A stretch of 64,000 bases of DNA from Tenggerimyces sp963762635 (lineage in GTDB: Bacteria > Actinomycetota > Actinomycetes > Propionibacteriales > Actinopolymorphaceae): positions 713,486-777,485 of the forward strand of contig CAVXLQ010000023.1 of NCBI GenBank assembly GCA_963762635.1, given 5' to 3'. The translations under genes and the position numbers were made by a program. Shown here piece by piece: positions 26,999 through 36,612 of this stretch (the first letter of the stretch is position 1; the number at the start of each line of letters is the position of its first letter). Under the pieces are notes generated by a model that was not told the DNA's origin, did not search any database, and saw only the letters and a list, made by a program, of their open reading frames with translations.

Positions 26999-29044
26999 GT
27001 GACGGTTGCATCGCGCTTGGTAGTCGCTCTCACGGTCGGCAGCATCGTCGTCGGCGCTGGGGTGAGCCATGCCGCTCCAGCGCCGACGCACGCGGTGAAG
27101 GTCAAGCTCGTCGACCGGACGGGCAACCTGGCGAAGACAGGCTCGGCGACGTTCCAGAGCACGAACGGCGCGTACGTCGTCGCGCAGGCAGGCGAGACCG
27201 TCCAGCTGACCGGCGGCAGGTACTTCGTCGTCGCGACGGTCGAGTCCCCGAGCCCCGGCAAGCTCGAGCCGTCGGTCACGATGCTCGCCCAGGCCAACCT
27301 CGACGTCCGCCGCAACCAGACCCTGACGCTCGACGCGCGCCGGGCGAACCGCGTGCGCATCGGCGTCGACCGCCCCGACGCACGGATCTTCCGCGCGGCG
27401 ATGGTCAGCCGCAAGGCCGGGATCCAGGGCGAGGAGGGCATCGAGCTCGCCGGCACGTTCGAGGACCTCTACGCGGGCAACGTCGGCCCCGTGACGGCCG
27501 GCTTCGAGTTCTACGTACGCGCCCAGCTCACGGCGACCGATGTCACCGTCGCGGCGCCGGGGCTGGACCTCGACGTCTGGTGGCTTCCCTACCAGCCGCA
27601 CCTCGTCGGCAAGGAGGAGCTGAAGCTCGTCGATGTCGGCGCCGGAGCGCCCGCGGACATCGCCAACCGCGGCGTGAAGGGCAAGGCGGTCGTCGTCACG
27701 CCGACCGCGGACTCCGACGTCAGCGCGACCGTCCGCGCGATCGCCAGGAACGGCGGGCGACTGGCGATCCTCTGGTTCCGTCCGGGGACGATCAGCGGCG
27801 CCGACGGACGGATCCTTCCGACGCTCTACACGACCCGAGCCGGCGGGGCGAAGCTCGTGCAGATCGCCAAGCAGGGCGGGAAGATCGAGGTCTCCGGGCA
27901 ACCGGCGAGCCCGTACCGCTACGACGTCGTCGCTCCCACGCAGGGAACGGTGCCCGCGGCACCTGGCGGAACGTTCCACGACGCGGACCTCGCCCGGGTC
28001 GACGCGAGGTACGTGAACGCGTCGCCGCTCGAGGCGATCGGCTACACCTACGACAACCTCAACGTCGGCGGACGCCAGTACACCTTCCCCGCGGGGGATC
28101 TGGCCTCCGAGGAGTTCGCGCTGCCGCTGGAGCGGACCGAGTACTCGACGCAGGGAACGTGGTACGCCCGCTCCTCCTGGGAGTCGGTCGGCGGGCCGGC
28201 GTCCGACGACCTGACCGGCAGCGGGTCCGAGGGGATTCGCGGTCTCCAGAAGGGGAAACCGAAGTCGGTCACCGTCGGAGCGCCGGTCATCGGACCTGGC
28301 TTCGGGGCACCGTTCGACAAGCTCGTCCATCCCCACTGGGTCTCCCGCGACGGTACCGACGTCGAGGCCGTGATCCCCTTGCTGGCTGACGGATCCGGGC
28401 AGGTCGACGACCCCGATCTGGACCAGACGCTGACGGTCGACAAGGGCTTCACGAAGCTGTTCCGCAACGGCAAGCTGGTCAAGACCATCAACCAGGCCGG
28501 GCGCGGCGGCTTCACGATCCCGAACGGCGCGGCCAAGCTCCGCATCGACACCGAGTTCGCCCGGAAGGCTCCATGGTGGCCGACTTCGACGAAGATCACG
28601 TCGAGCTGGTCGGTGTCGTCGCCGGGCTCGGGCGTGCTGCCGTTGATGGCCGTACGTTTCCACCCCGAGACCGACCTGCGCGGCGAGGTCGCGGCGAAGG
28701 ACGCGTACGAGCTGCCGATCTGGATCCAGCGCGAGCGCGGCGCTCCGACCGCCGAGGTCACCAAGCTCGCGGTGCAGATCTCGTACGACGACGGCACGAC
28801 CTGGACCGAAGCGCCGATCACCAGGCATCCGTCCTCGTGGACCGCGCGCGTCGCGACGAAGTCGCGTTCGTACGTGACGCTTCGCGCCCAGGCGACCGAC
28901 GCCGCCGGCAACACCGTGGACCAGCGGATCTACCGCGCGTTTCGCGTTCGGGCAGCCGATCCGTCCCCGAGTCCTTCCCCCAAGCCTCCTTCTCCGAGCC
29001 CGAGCCCAACCCCTTCGCCTACGGGGACCTCCATGGCGCCATAA
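26999..29044 (+). CDS. Secreted protease-less paralogue of the subtilase C-terminal half
   Basis: 681 residues, GTG start 46 bases after the subtilase stop. A signal peptide (to about residue 25, SHAAPAP) leads directly to sequence alignable with subtilase residues ~580-1203. Shared blocks include TLDAR(R/Q)A(N/K)R, LP(Y)QPxL, SPYRYD, QGTWYARSSWE/PGTWGMEWNW, (I/L)PLLADG, GKLV, GVLPL(M/L)AVR and LRAQATDAxGNTVDQ. No S8 catalytic motif is present. A Pro/Ser linker forms the C-terminus. It could bind the same substrate or surface as the protease, or act as decoy or inhibitor. Function unknown. Confidence 0.8.
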   Translation: MTVASRLVVALTVGSIVVGAGVSHAAPAPTHAVKVKLVDRTGNLAKTGSATFQSTNGAYVVAQAGETVQLTGGRYFVVATVESPSPGKLEPSVTMLAQANLDVRRNQTLTLDARRANRVRIGVDRPDARIFRAAMVSRKAGIQGEEGIELAGTFEDLYAGNVGPVTAGFEFYVRAQLTATDVTVAAPGLDLDVWWLPYQPHLVGKEELKLVDVGAGAPADIANRGVKGKAVVVTPTADSDVSATVRAIARNGGRLAILWFRPGTISGADGRILPTLYTTRAGGAKLVQIAKQGGKIEVSGQPASPYRYDVVAPTQGTVPAAPGGTFHDADLARVDARYVNASPLEAIGYTYDNLNVGGRQYTFPAGDLASEEFALPLERTEYSTQGTWYARSSWESVGGPASDDLTGSGSEGIRGLQKGKPKSVTVGAPVIGPGFGAPFDKLVHPHWVSRDGTDVEAVIPLLADGSGQVDDPDLDQTLTVDKGFTKLFRNGKLVKTINQAGRGGFTIPNGAAKLRIDTEFARKAPWWPTSTKITSSWSVSSPGSGVLPLMAVRFHPETDLRGEVAAKDAYELPIWIQRERGAPTAEVTKLAVQISYDDGTTWTEAPITRHPSSWTARVATKSRSYVTLRAQATDAAGNTVDQRIYRAFRVRAADPSPSPSPKPPSPSPSPTPSPTGTSMAP

Positions 29045-29074
29045 TCACTCGGGGGATCTCGAACGCTGGAGGTC

Positions 29075-30670
29075 ATGGTGTCGCGAGTGAGTCGGGTCTG
29101 GGCCGCTGCCATGGTTGTCGCTCTGGCGACGGTCGCGGCGGCGTGCGGGAACGGTGGCAGTGGCGGCGGCGGTACGGGCGGCGGTGGCTCGAAGACCCTG
29201 GTGGTCGACACCTCGTTCGTATTGAAGAGCGCCGACCCCGCGCGGTCGTTCGAGACGACCGGAAGCGTGATCGACCACGTCATGTACGACACGCTGCTGA
29301 CCTTCGAGGGCAGTGACGCGACGTCGCCGAAGCCGTGGGTAGCCAAGTCCTTCGAGGCTTCGCCCGATGGCAAGACGTACACGTTCACGCTGCGGGACGA
29401 CGTCACGTTCTCCGACGGGACGAAGCTGACCGCGAAGGACGTCGTCTACTCGTACAACCGTGTGAAGAACATCAAGGGCAATCCGTCGTTCCTGCTCGAG
29501 GGCGTGACGCCTTCCGCGCCGAACGATACGACCGTCGTTCTCACCTGTGAGAAGCCCAATCCTGCCTTGCCGTTCGTCATTCCGAACCCGGCGCTCGGCA
29601 TCGTCAACTCCGCGGCCGTCGCCAAGGCGGGCGGCAACGCGGTCGAGGGCGCGGACAAGAACGACAAGGCCGAGGCGAGCCTGAACAAGGAGTCGATGGG
29701 CTCCGGGCCGTACCAGCTCGAGAGCTACGACGTACAGAGCGAGGTCGCGCTCGAGGCGAACCCGAAGTACTGGGGCACCAAGCCCGCGTACGACCGGATC
29801 GTCATCCGCAACACCGAGGCCGCGGTACAGAAGGTGAACGTCCAGAAGGGCGACAGCCAACTGGCGTTGGACATCTCCGCCGACCAGGCCGAGGGCCTCG
29901 CGTCCGATCGCGTGAAGGTGGACGAGACGGCTTCGGCGACGCTGTTCTACCTGGTGATGAACGTCAACCGAGCCGTGTCGTCGGTGACGTCGAACGTGGA
30001 CGTGCAGGAGGCGGTGCGGTACGGCGTCGACTACGCCGGCCTCGTCGAGCTCGCCGGCAAGGGTTCCGCCCAGGCTCCTGGCGTGGTGCCGCAGGGGTTT
30101 CTTGGGGCGCTGGACGCCGGCGCGGGTGTCAAGCGCGACCTGACGCGTGCCAAGGCCGCCTTGACGCGGTCCGGCCTCAGCAACCCGACGATCGAGCTGT
30201 CGTACCCGAGCGACATCCAGGTCGCCGGCATCTCGCTCGGCGACCTCGCGACGAGGGTGCAGGCGAACCTGAAGGAAGTCGGCATCACGGTGAAGCTGGC
30301 GCCAGCGCCGGTGCAGACCGCGCTGGATGCCTTCCGCGGGGCGAAGAGCCAGATGGGCTTGTGGTTCTGGTATCCGGACTACCCGGACCCGAGCGACTAC
30401 CTGGTGTTCCTGCCCGGTGGGAACCTTGGACTGCGGGCGAGCTGGGGGTCGGGTGGGGATCCTTCGTTGAGCTCGCTTGGATCCAAGGCGGCCGCGGAGA
30501 TGGACAACGACGCGCGGGCGAAGACGTACCAGGAGATCCAGCAGGCGTTGAACACCAAGAGCCCGTTCGTTCCGTTGGTGCAGCCGTCGCAGGTGTTCGC
30601 GTACTCCTCCTCGTTGAAGGGTGTCGCGTACCACTCCAGCTGGCTGATCGACCTCGCTGACATCAGCTGA
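29075..30670 (+). CDS. Oligopeptide-type ABC transporter substrate-binding lipoprotein (SBP family 5)
   Basis: 531 residues. A signal peptide with lipobox (ATVAAACGNG) and a Gly-rich linker lead to the SBP_bac_5 fold: VDTSFVLKSADPARSFET, YDTLLTFEG, the family signature TYTFTLRDDVTFSDGTKLTAKDVVYSYNRV (positions ~100-130), then a late region LWFWYPDYPDPSDYLVFL. This class binds di- or oligopeptides, sometimes nickel or sugars; the adjacent protease favours peptides. It ends one base into the permease gene (shared A). Confidence 0.92.
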   Translation: MVSRVSRVWAAAMVVALATVAAACGNGGSGGGGTGGGGSKTLVVDTSFVLKSADPARSFETTGSVIDHVMYDTLLTFEGSDATSPKPWVAKSFEASPDGKTYTFTLRDDVTFSDGTKLTAKDVVYSYNRVKNIKGNPSFLLEGVTPSAPNDTTVVLTCEKPNPALPFVIPNPALGIVNSAAVAKAGGNAVEGADKNDKAEASLNKESMGSGPYQLESYDVQSEVALEANPKYWGTKPAYDRIVIRNTEAAVQKVNVQKGDSQLALDISADQAEGLASDRVKVDETASATLFYLVMNVNRAVSSVTSNVDVQEAVRYGVDYAGLVELAGKGSAQAPGVVPQGFLGALDAGAGVKRDLTRAKAALTRSGLSNPTIELSYPSDIQVAGISLGDLATRVQANLKEVGITVKLAPAPVQTALDAFRGAKSQMGLWFWYPDYPDPSDYLVFLPGGNLGLRASWGSGGDPSLSSLGSKAAAEMDNDARAKTYQEIQQALNTKSPFVPLVQPSQVFAYSSSLKGVAYHSSWLIDLADIS

Positions 30671-31701
30671 TGTCGGGCCACCGGCGACTGCGGCGCTTCC
30701 TGCTGCGCCGCGTCGCCGCGGGCGTGCTGCTGTGTCTGGGCGTCACGCTCGTGTCGTTCCTGCTGACGCAGGCCGTGCCGGGCGACCCGGTGACGGCGAA
30801 CCTCGGGCAGCAGGCGGCGGAGGACCCAGCCGCGGTGGCGGCGTTTCGGGCGGAGCACGGGTTGGACAAGCCGTTGCCGCAGCAGTACCTGATCTACCTC
30901 GGCAACCTGGTGACGGGTGATCTGGGGGAGTCGCAGCAGACGCACCAGCCGGTGGCCGCCGACTTGTCGTCGAAGGTGCCGGCGACGCTCGAGCTGGCCT
31001 TCGCCGCCGGTGTGATCGCGCTGGTGCTGGGCGTCGGGTTGGGGATGGTCGCGGCGCTGTACCGGGACCGGTGGCCGGACCAGGTGCTGCGGGTGCTGAG
31101 CTTGTCGGGCGTGTCGATGCCGACGTTCTGGCTGGCGTTGGTGGCCTACTACTTCATCTCGTTTCGCTTCGCGTTGCTGCCGGCGGGCGGTCGGCTGCCG
31201 CCGGGGATGGCCGACCCCGCGCATCTCACGGGCGTCTTCACGTTGGACGCTCTGCTGACGGGGAACTGGGCCGCGTTCTTCGGCGCTCTCAGCCGGCTGG
31301 TCCTGCCGGCGCTGGTGTTGGCGGCGTACACGGTGGGCGTGCTGCTCCGGTACACGCGGACGGCGGTGCTCGAGGTGATGGGCAACGACTACATCCGCGC
31401 GGCGCAGGCGAAGGGCCTGTCCCAGTGGACCATCGTCCGTCGCCACCTGTTGCGCCCGGCCTTGGTGTCGGTGATCACGGTCGCGGGCCTGGCGTTCGCG
31501 AACCTGCTGTCCGGCACCGTGCTGGTCGAGAAGATCTTCAGCTGGAGGGGAATCGGCGAGTACGCCTTCACGTCGGCTCTGGCTTTGGACCTGCCCGCGA
31601 TCATGGGCGTGAGTCTGGTGGTCGCGATCGTGTACGTCGTGATCAACCTGGTCGTCGACCTCCTGTACGGCGTGATCGACCCGCGGATCAGGCAGTCATG
31701 A
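30670..31701 (+). CDS. Oligopeptide ABC transporter permease (DppB-like)
   Basis: 343 residues, ATG at 30670 in TGATG overlap with the binding protein. It has the DppB N-terminal helix with LLTQAVPGDPV, a periplasmic-type loop, about six membrane segments and the EAA loop (DYIRAAQAKGLSQWTIVRRH) that contacts the ATPase. It pairs with the following DppC-like permease. Confidence 0.92.
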   Translation: MSGHRRLRRFLLRRVAAGVLLCLGVTLVSFLLTQAVPGDPVTANLGQQAAEDPAAVAAFRAEHGLDKPLPQQYLIYLGNLVTGDLGESQQTHQPVAADLSSKVPATLELAFAAGVIALVLGVGLGMVAALYRDRWPDQVLRVLSLSGVSMPTFWLALVAYYFISFRFALLPAGGRLPPGMADPAHLTGVFTLDALLTGNWAAFFGALSRLVLPALVLAAYTVGVLLRYTRTAVLEVMGNDYIRAAQAKGLSQWTIVRRHLLRPALVSVITVAGLAFANLLSGTVLVEKIFSWRGIGEYAFTSALALDLPAIMGVSLVVAIVYVVINLVVDLLYGVIDPRIRQS

Positions 31702-32564
31702 GCGCCGTCGACGTTCCGGACCGCGCGACGCGGCTGCTGGTGCGGTCGCCGTGGCGGCAGCCGTTGGCGATCATCGGCATCGCGATTATCGTGATGTGGT
31801 TGCTCGTTGCCCTCCTCGCTCCGCTGATCGCGCCGGCGGATCCGCTCGGCCAGTCGTTCGGCAAGCTGTCCCCGCCGTCGGGGGAGCACTGGTTCGGCAC
31901 CGACAATCTGAATCGGGACGTGTTCTCGCGGGTGTTGTACGGTGCGCGGATCTCGATTCCCCTTGCCCTGTTGCTCGTCGTGCTCGCGGCAGTGGTCGGA
32001 GCGATCCTGGGTGGCATCGCCGGGTACTTCGGCGGCTGGGTCGACGCGGTGATCATGCGCCTCACAGACCTCGTCTTCGCGTTCCCCGCGATCATCCTCG
32101 CGATGGCGATCTCGGCGGCGCTGGGTCCCGGGTTGTCGAATGCCGTGCTGGCGTTGACGATCGTCATCTGGCCCTCGTACGCGAGGGTCGTCCGTGGCCT
32201 GGTGATCCAGGCCGGGCAACAGGAGTACGTGCAGGCCGCTCGCCTGCTCGGGTCGTCGGCGTTGCGCACGTTGGTCGTGGATATCGGCCCCTCCGTCGCC
32301 GGCCCGGTGCTGGTCCTCGCCGCCCTGGACGTCGGCTACTCGATCCTCCTGCTCGCCGGCCTGTCGTTCCTCGGCCTCGGTGCCCAACCACCTGCCGCTG
32401 AGTGGGGTGCGATGGTGTCGTCGGGTGTCGCCGTGTTCGACAGCTGGTGGGTCGGTCTCTTTCCAGGGTTGGCGATCCTCACGATCGTGCTCGGCTTCAA
32501 CTTCCTCGGCGACACGATCCGCGACGCGCTGGATCCCCGTACGGCAAGGGCGATCCGCGGATGA
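31698..32564 (+). CDS. Oligopeptide ABC transporter permease (DppC-like)
   Basis: 288 residues, ATG at 31698 overlapping the previous stop (ATGA). The N-terminal helix is followed by the DppC hallmark GEHWFGTDNLNRDVFSRVLYG, then membrane segments with an EAA loop (QQEYVQAARLLGSSALRTL) and LSFLGLGAQPPAAEWGAM near the end. It forms the transmembrane pore with the DppB-like protein. Confidence 0.92.
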   Translation: MSAVDVPDRATRLLVRSPWRQPLAIIGIAIIVMWLLVALLAPLIAPADPLGQSFGKLSPPSGEHWFGTDNLNRDVFSRVLYGARISIPLALLLVVLAAVVGAILGGIAGYFGGWVDAVIMRLTDLVFAFPAIILAMAISAALGPGLSNAVLALTIVIWPSYARVVRGLVIQAGQQEYVQAARLLGSSALRTLVVDIGPSVAGPVLVLAALDVGYSILLLAGLSFLGLGAQPPAAEWGAMVSSGVAVFDSWWVGLFPGLAILTIVLGFNFLGDTIRDALDPRTARAIRG

Positions 32565-33355
32565 GCCTGCTCGAGGTCGCCGACCTGCGGGTGCAGCTCC
32601 CGCAACGTGCCGGCCTGCTCGCCGCCGTCGACGGCGTGAGCTTCTCGGTGGCGCCGGGTGAGGTGCTGGGCATCGCCGGCGAGTCGGGCAGCGGCAAGAC
32701 GATGACTGCCCTTGCCCTGTTGGGACTGCTGCCGCACGGCGCGAGGGTCGGCGGCTCGGCGCGGTTCGACGGCACCGAGCTCGTCGGCCTCCCTGACGCG
32801 GCGCTGCGGCGCCTGCGGGGTCGCGAGCTCGCGATGGTGTTCCAAGACCCGATGACCTCGTTGCATCCGATGCTGACGATCGAGACGTTGCTGACCGAGC
32901 ACGTACGCCAGCACCTGAGGCTCGATCGGGCGGCAGCTCGGACGCGGGCGCTCGAGCTGCTGGCTCAGGTACGGATCCCCGATCCCGAGCAGGCTCTGCG
33001 TGCCCACCCGCACGAGTTCTCCGGCGGGATGCGGCAGCGGCTGGCGATCGCGATCGCTCTTGCCTGCAAGCCGAAACTGCTGCTCGCGGACGAGCCGACG
33101 ACGGCGCTGGACGTGACCGTTCAGGCGGGGATCCTGCGGCTGCTCGACCAGCTGCGGCGCGAGGTCGGGCTGTCCATCGTGCTGATCACCCACGACCTGG
33201 GCGTGATCTCGGCGGTCGCGGATCGGGTCCTGGTCATGCGGACGGGGAAGATCGTGGAGGCCGGGGCGACGCGTTCGGTGTTGACGGCACCGGAGCACGC
33301 GTACACGCGGTCCTTGCTGGAGGCTCTGCCGGGCGCGCATCGGAGCGGAACATGA
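32561..33355 (+). CDS. Oligopeptide ABC transporter ATPase (DppD-like)
   Basis: 264 residues, ATG at 32561 in ATGA overlap. Walker A GESGSGKT, Q-loop MVFQDPMTSLHP, signature FSGGMRQRL, Walker B LLLADEPTTALD and H-loop LITHD are intact. At 264 residues it lacks the usual C-terminal oligopeptide/dipeptide extension (about 60 residues) carried by many DppD proteins; the following DppF-like subunit has one. It hydrolyses ATP on the cytoplasmic face. Confidence 0.92.
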   Translation: MSLLEVADLRVQLPQRAGLLAAVDGVSFSVAPGEVLGIAGESGSGKTMTALALLGLLPHGARVGGSARFDGTELVGLPDAALRRLRGRELAMVFQDPMTSLHPMLTIETLLTEHVRQHLRLDRAAARTRALELLAQVRIPDPEQALRAHPHEFSGGMRQRLAIAIALACKPKLLLADEPTTALDVTVQAGILRLLDQLRREVGLSIVLITHDLGVISAVADRVLVMRTGKIVEAGATRSVLTAPEHAYTRSLLEALPGAHRSGT

Positions 33356-34311
33356 CGGCGGCGTTGGAGATCCGCGACGCGGAGGTCACGTACGTACGCG
33401 AAGGCCGCCAGGTCCGCGCGGTGGCCGGGGTGACTCTGTCGGTCGCACCGGGAGAAGTCGTAGGTCTGGTTGGCGAAAGCGGCTGCGGCAAGTCCAGCCT
33501 GGCACGGGCGGCGGTCGGGTTGGTGCGGCCGAGCGGAGGCTCGTTCCTCCTGTCCGGGACGCAGGTGGCGACGCTCGGCCGGCGCGCTCGACCTGCGGCA
33601 TTGCGTCCGCTGCAGTTGGTGTTCCAGGACCCGTACGCGTCGCTGAACCCGCGGCGACGCGTCGGCCAGCAGATCGCCTCGGCGGTACGGATCGCGACAG
33701 CGGCGGCGGGCGACAAGGCGCGGGTGGCGGAGCTGCTCTCGTTGGTGGGTCTGGACCCGGCGTTAGCGGAACGCTTCCCGCACGAGCTCTCCGGCGGCCA
33801 GCGGCAGCGGGCCGCGATCGCCCGAGCGCTGGCGGCGGAACCGTCCGTGCTGGTGGCGGACGAGCCGATCTCCGCTCTGGACGCGTCGGCGCAGGCCCAG
33901 GTGGCGGGGTTGTTCGTACGGCTGGCGCGGGAGCTGTCGATCGGCGTGCTGTTCATCTCGCACGACCTGGCGGTGGTGCGCGAGATCGCGGACCGGATCG
34001 CGGTGATGTACCTCGGCACGCTGGTCGAGGTCGGTCCGGCGGCCTCGGTCTGGTCGTCGCCGCAACACCCGTACACCCGCGCGCTGATCGGCGCCGTCCC
34101 GTTGGCGGATGGCGCGGGCCGCCTGCCGGTCGACCTGCCCGGCGACGTCCCTGACCCCGCGTCACCCCCGTCGGGCTGCCGCTTCCACCCCAGGTGCCCG
34201 GTAGCCGAGGAGCGCTGCTCGACCGAGGTCCCCGAGCTGCTCCCGCTGGCCGCCGACCCCGACCGCGTTGCCGCCTGCCTGCTTCTCAGGGTGTCCCGGA
34301 ACGTTCCCTGA
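33352..34311 (+). CDS. Oligopeptide ABC transporter ATPase (DppF-like)
   Basis: 319 residues, ATG at 33352 in ATGA overlap with the previous gene. Walker A GESGCGKS, Q-loop LVFQDPYASLNPR, signature LSGGQRQRAAIA, Walker B VLVADEPISALD and H-loop ISHDLA are present. The C-terminal oligo_HPY extension carries GCRFHPRCP with a later Cys pair. It completes the five-subunit importer that begins at 29075; every junction is an overlap of one to four bases. Confidence 0.92.
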   Translation: MTAALEIRDAEVTYVREGRQVRAVAGVTLSVAPGEVVGLVGESGCGKSSLARAAVGLVRPSGGSFLLSGTQVATLGRRARPAALRPLQLVFQDPYASLNPRRRVGQQIASAVRIATAAAGDKARVAELLSLVGLDPALAERFPHELSGGQRQRAAIARALAAEPSVLVADEPISALDASAQAQVAGLFVRLARELSIGVLFISHDLAVVREIADRIAVMYLGTLVEVGPAASVWSSPQHPYTRALIGAVPLADGAGRLPVDLPGDVPDPASPPSGCRFHPRCPVAEERCSTEVPELLPLAADPDRVAACLLLRVSRNVP

Positions 34312-34350
34312 CTCGGGAGCCCACACCCCGAACGGGACGTTGAGGTAGGC

Positions 34351-35418
34351 ATGCACGAGACCGACCTGCACCTCCAGCCCAACGAGGCCTCCGACCTGTC
34401 CCGCGTCTTCAGCCAAGCGATCCTCGACGAGCACGGCTGGGACCGCGCGTTCGTCACGGTCCTCGACGAGGCCGCGGCGGAGGACGCGCTCGCCCTGCTC
34501 GTGCACACCAAGGGCGCAGAGCTCGACGACGGGTGGCGGGCGATCCGCGTACACGCCGACCCCGAGCCACCCGAGGAACTCGGACGTACCTCGGACGCCG
34601 AGGCGTGCGCTCGACGCGACGGCGTGCTTTACGTGCTCGGCTCGCAGTTCGGCAAGAAGGCCGGCCCGCTCTCCGCCAAGCGCTCCTGGATCGCGCGTGT
34701 CAGCGAGGACGAGCTCTCGCACGCGGCAACGGGTGGGCGCGCCAGGCTGGAGATCGCCAGGCTGAGGTTCGGCATCCATCGCGCCGTCAACGACGCCATC
34801 GCTCGCCTCGACCTCCTCCCGCTCGGCGCCGGCGCCAAGCAGGCGTACGTCGACGCCACCATCGCCAAGGGCGAACGCGAGGCCAAGCGCTGGGCCGGCC
34901 GCCTCCTCCCCACCGACCACCCGATCAACGTCGAGGCCGCCGAGTTCCGCGCCAACGGCAATCTGCTGCTCGGCCTCCGCTATCCCACCACCGCGGACGG
35001 CCACCCGATCCTCGTCGAGCTCCACGACATCGACGCGCTCTTCACCGACCCGTCCGCTACCCCCACTTCTGGCAACGTCTGGGTCCTCACCGACGTAGGC
35101 AGCCCGGAAGCGCCCGCCGGCGTGCGGGGACTCGACAGCGCCGGCAACGACACGTTCGAGGCCGTGATCGGCGACCTGGACGCCTCCGGCAAGTCCGCCA
35201 CCGTGCTCGACGACCACCCCCACGGCGCCAACGCCGCGTCGGAGCACGTCCGCTTCACCCTCCCCGCAACCGACGGCGGAGGAGTGAGCACCAAGGCCCT
35301 CCACCACTTCGGCCCCCTCCGCCGCGTCGAGGGCGTCGCCCTCGACGATGAAGGCCACGCCCACTACGTGATCGACGAAGAAGGCCGCGTCGCCCTGCGC
35401 ACCTTGATCTTCGACTAG
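34351..35418 (+). CDS. Conserved hypothetical protein, DUF3616-like
   Basis: 355 residues, ATG at 34351. No signal peptide or membrane segment. Residues ~195-260 (FRANGNLLLGLRYP, PILVELHDIDALF, VLTDVGSPEAPAGVRGLD) resemble the DUF3616 pattern, a beta-propeller-like protein of unknown function. The C-terminus shows EGVALDDEGHAHYVIDEEGR, another propeller-like blade. It sits 40 bases after the dpp operon and could be a last member of it. I make no functional claim. Confidence 0.5.
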   Translation: MHETDLHLQPNEASDLSRVFSQAILDEHGWDRAFVTVLDEAAAEDALALLVHTKGAELDDGWRAIRVHADPEPPEELGRTSDAEACARRDGVLYVLGSQFGKKAGPLSAKRSWIARVSEDELSHAATGGRARLEIARLRFGIHRAVNDAIARLDLLPLGAGAKQAYVDATIAKGEREAKRWAGRLLPTDHPINVEAAEFRANGNLLLGLRYPTTADGHPILVELHDIDALFTDPSATPTSGNVWVLTDVGSPEAPAGVRGLDSAGNDTFEAVIGDLDASGKSATVLDDHPHGANAASEHVRFTLPATDGGGVSTKALHHFGPLRRVEGVALDDEGHAHYVIDEEGRVALRTLIFD

Positions 35419-35541
35419 GCCGTGCAGGTACCGGCGCGCTGGACGGCACGGGCCTTGCCGTCTCCTGCCACGCGTTCTACGGTCCACGAAGCAGGCGCAA
35501 ATCGATTTCACGCCCTCGTCGTCGATCAGGAAGAGTCAACT

Positions 35542-36612
35542 GTGAGAACGCTCTCCACCGGCATCGTCGGCGCAGGTGAAGTCGCCCAGGTGATTCACCT
35601 GCCCGTTCTGCAGAACCTCCCGGAGCTCTTCGAAGTCCGCGCGCTCTGCGATCTCTCGCCCGGTCTGCTCGGCGCCGTCGGTGACCGGTACGGCGTCAAG
35701 GCGCGGTACCAGAGCGTCGACGAGCTGCTGGCCGGCGAGGATCTCGACTGTGTGCTGGTGCTGAACAGCGACGAGTACCACACCGACGCGGTCGTCGCGG
35801 CGCTCCAGCACGATGTGCACGTCCTGGTGGAGAAGCCGATGTGCCTGAGCCCGCGGGAGGCCGAACGCGTCATCGCGGCCAGGGACGCGAGCGGCGCGAC
35901 AGTGATGGTCGGGTACATGCGGCGGTTCGCACCGGCGTTCGTCGCGGCGAAGGAGAAGCTCCCCGACCTCGGCGAGATCCGGTACGCGCGGGTGCGCGAC
36001 ATCATCGGCAGCAACGGGCTCTTCATCGGCCAGACCGCCCGGGTCGATCGTCCTACGGACCTCCCGCAAGCCGTGCTCGACGAGCGCACCTCTCGCGGCC
36101 GTGCGCTCGTCGCCGACGCTCTCGGTTCGGTGCCCGACGAGCTGATCCGGGCCTATCGCATGCTCTGTGGCCTCGGCAGCCACGACCTCTCGGCGATGCG
36201 GGAGCTGATCGGCCCACCGCACGGCGTCGTGGCGGCGCGGGGGTGGCGGGGAGGGACGTACCTCACGGCCTTGTTGGACTACGGCTCGTTCGTGGCGACG
36301 TACGAGACCGGCGTCGACGACCAGCGGCGCTTCGACGCGCACCTCGAGGTGTACGGCGCCGCCGCGTCGCTTCGCGTGCAGTACGACACCCCCTACGTCC
36401 GGCATCTCCCGACCACGTTGACGATCGAGGAGACGAACGGCGACGCCTTCACCCGTACGGTCACGCGGCCCCATCTGAAGGACCCCTACACGCACGAGCT
36501 GGAGTACTTCCACCGCGCGATCACCGAGGGCTTCGCGCCGAAGACCAGCCCGGAGGACTTCGTCGCGGACCTCGACCTGTTCGCCGAGCTCATCCGGGCG
36601 CTGGGACGCTAG
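35542..36612 (+). CDS. Gfo/Idh/MocA-family NAD(P)-dependent oxidoreductase
   Basis: 356 residues using the GTG at 35542, preceded by AGGAAG. Earlier in-frame starts add residues before the Rossmann fold that begins at once with GIVGAGEVAQ. The family's EKP motif is at 97-99 (VLVEKPMCLSP), followed by MVGYMRRFAP. These enzymes oxidise or reduce sugars and cyclitols. It converges on a LacI regulator (4-base overlap), which suggests a sugar-type substrate; the substrate itself is unknown. Confidence 0.85.
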   Translation: MRTLSTGIVGAGEVAQVIHLPVLQNLPELFEVRALCDLSPGLLGAVGDRYGVKARYQSVDELLAGEDLDCVLVLNSDEYHTDAVVAALQHDVHVLVEKPMCLSPREAERVIAARDASGATVMVGYMRRFAPAFVAAKEKLPDLGEIRYARVRDIIGSNGLFIGQTARVDRPTDLPQAVLDERTSRGRALVADALGSVPDELIRAYRMLCGLGSHDLSAMRELIGPPHGVVAARGWRGGTYLTALLDYGSFVATYETGVDDQRRFDAHLEVYGAAASLRVQYDTPYVRHLPTTLTIEETNGDAFTRTVTRPHLKDPYTHELEYFHRAITEGFAPKTSPEDFVADLDLFAELIRALGR

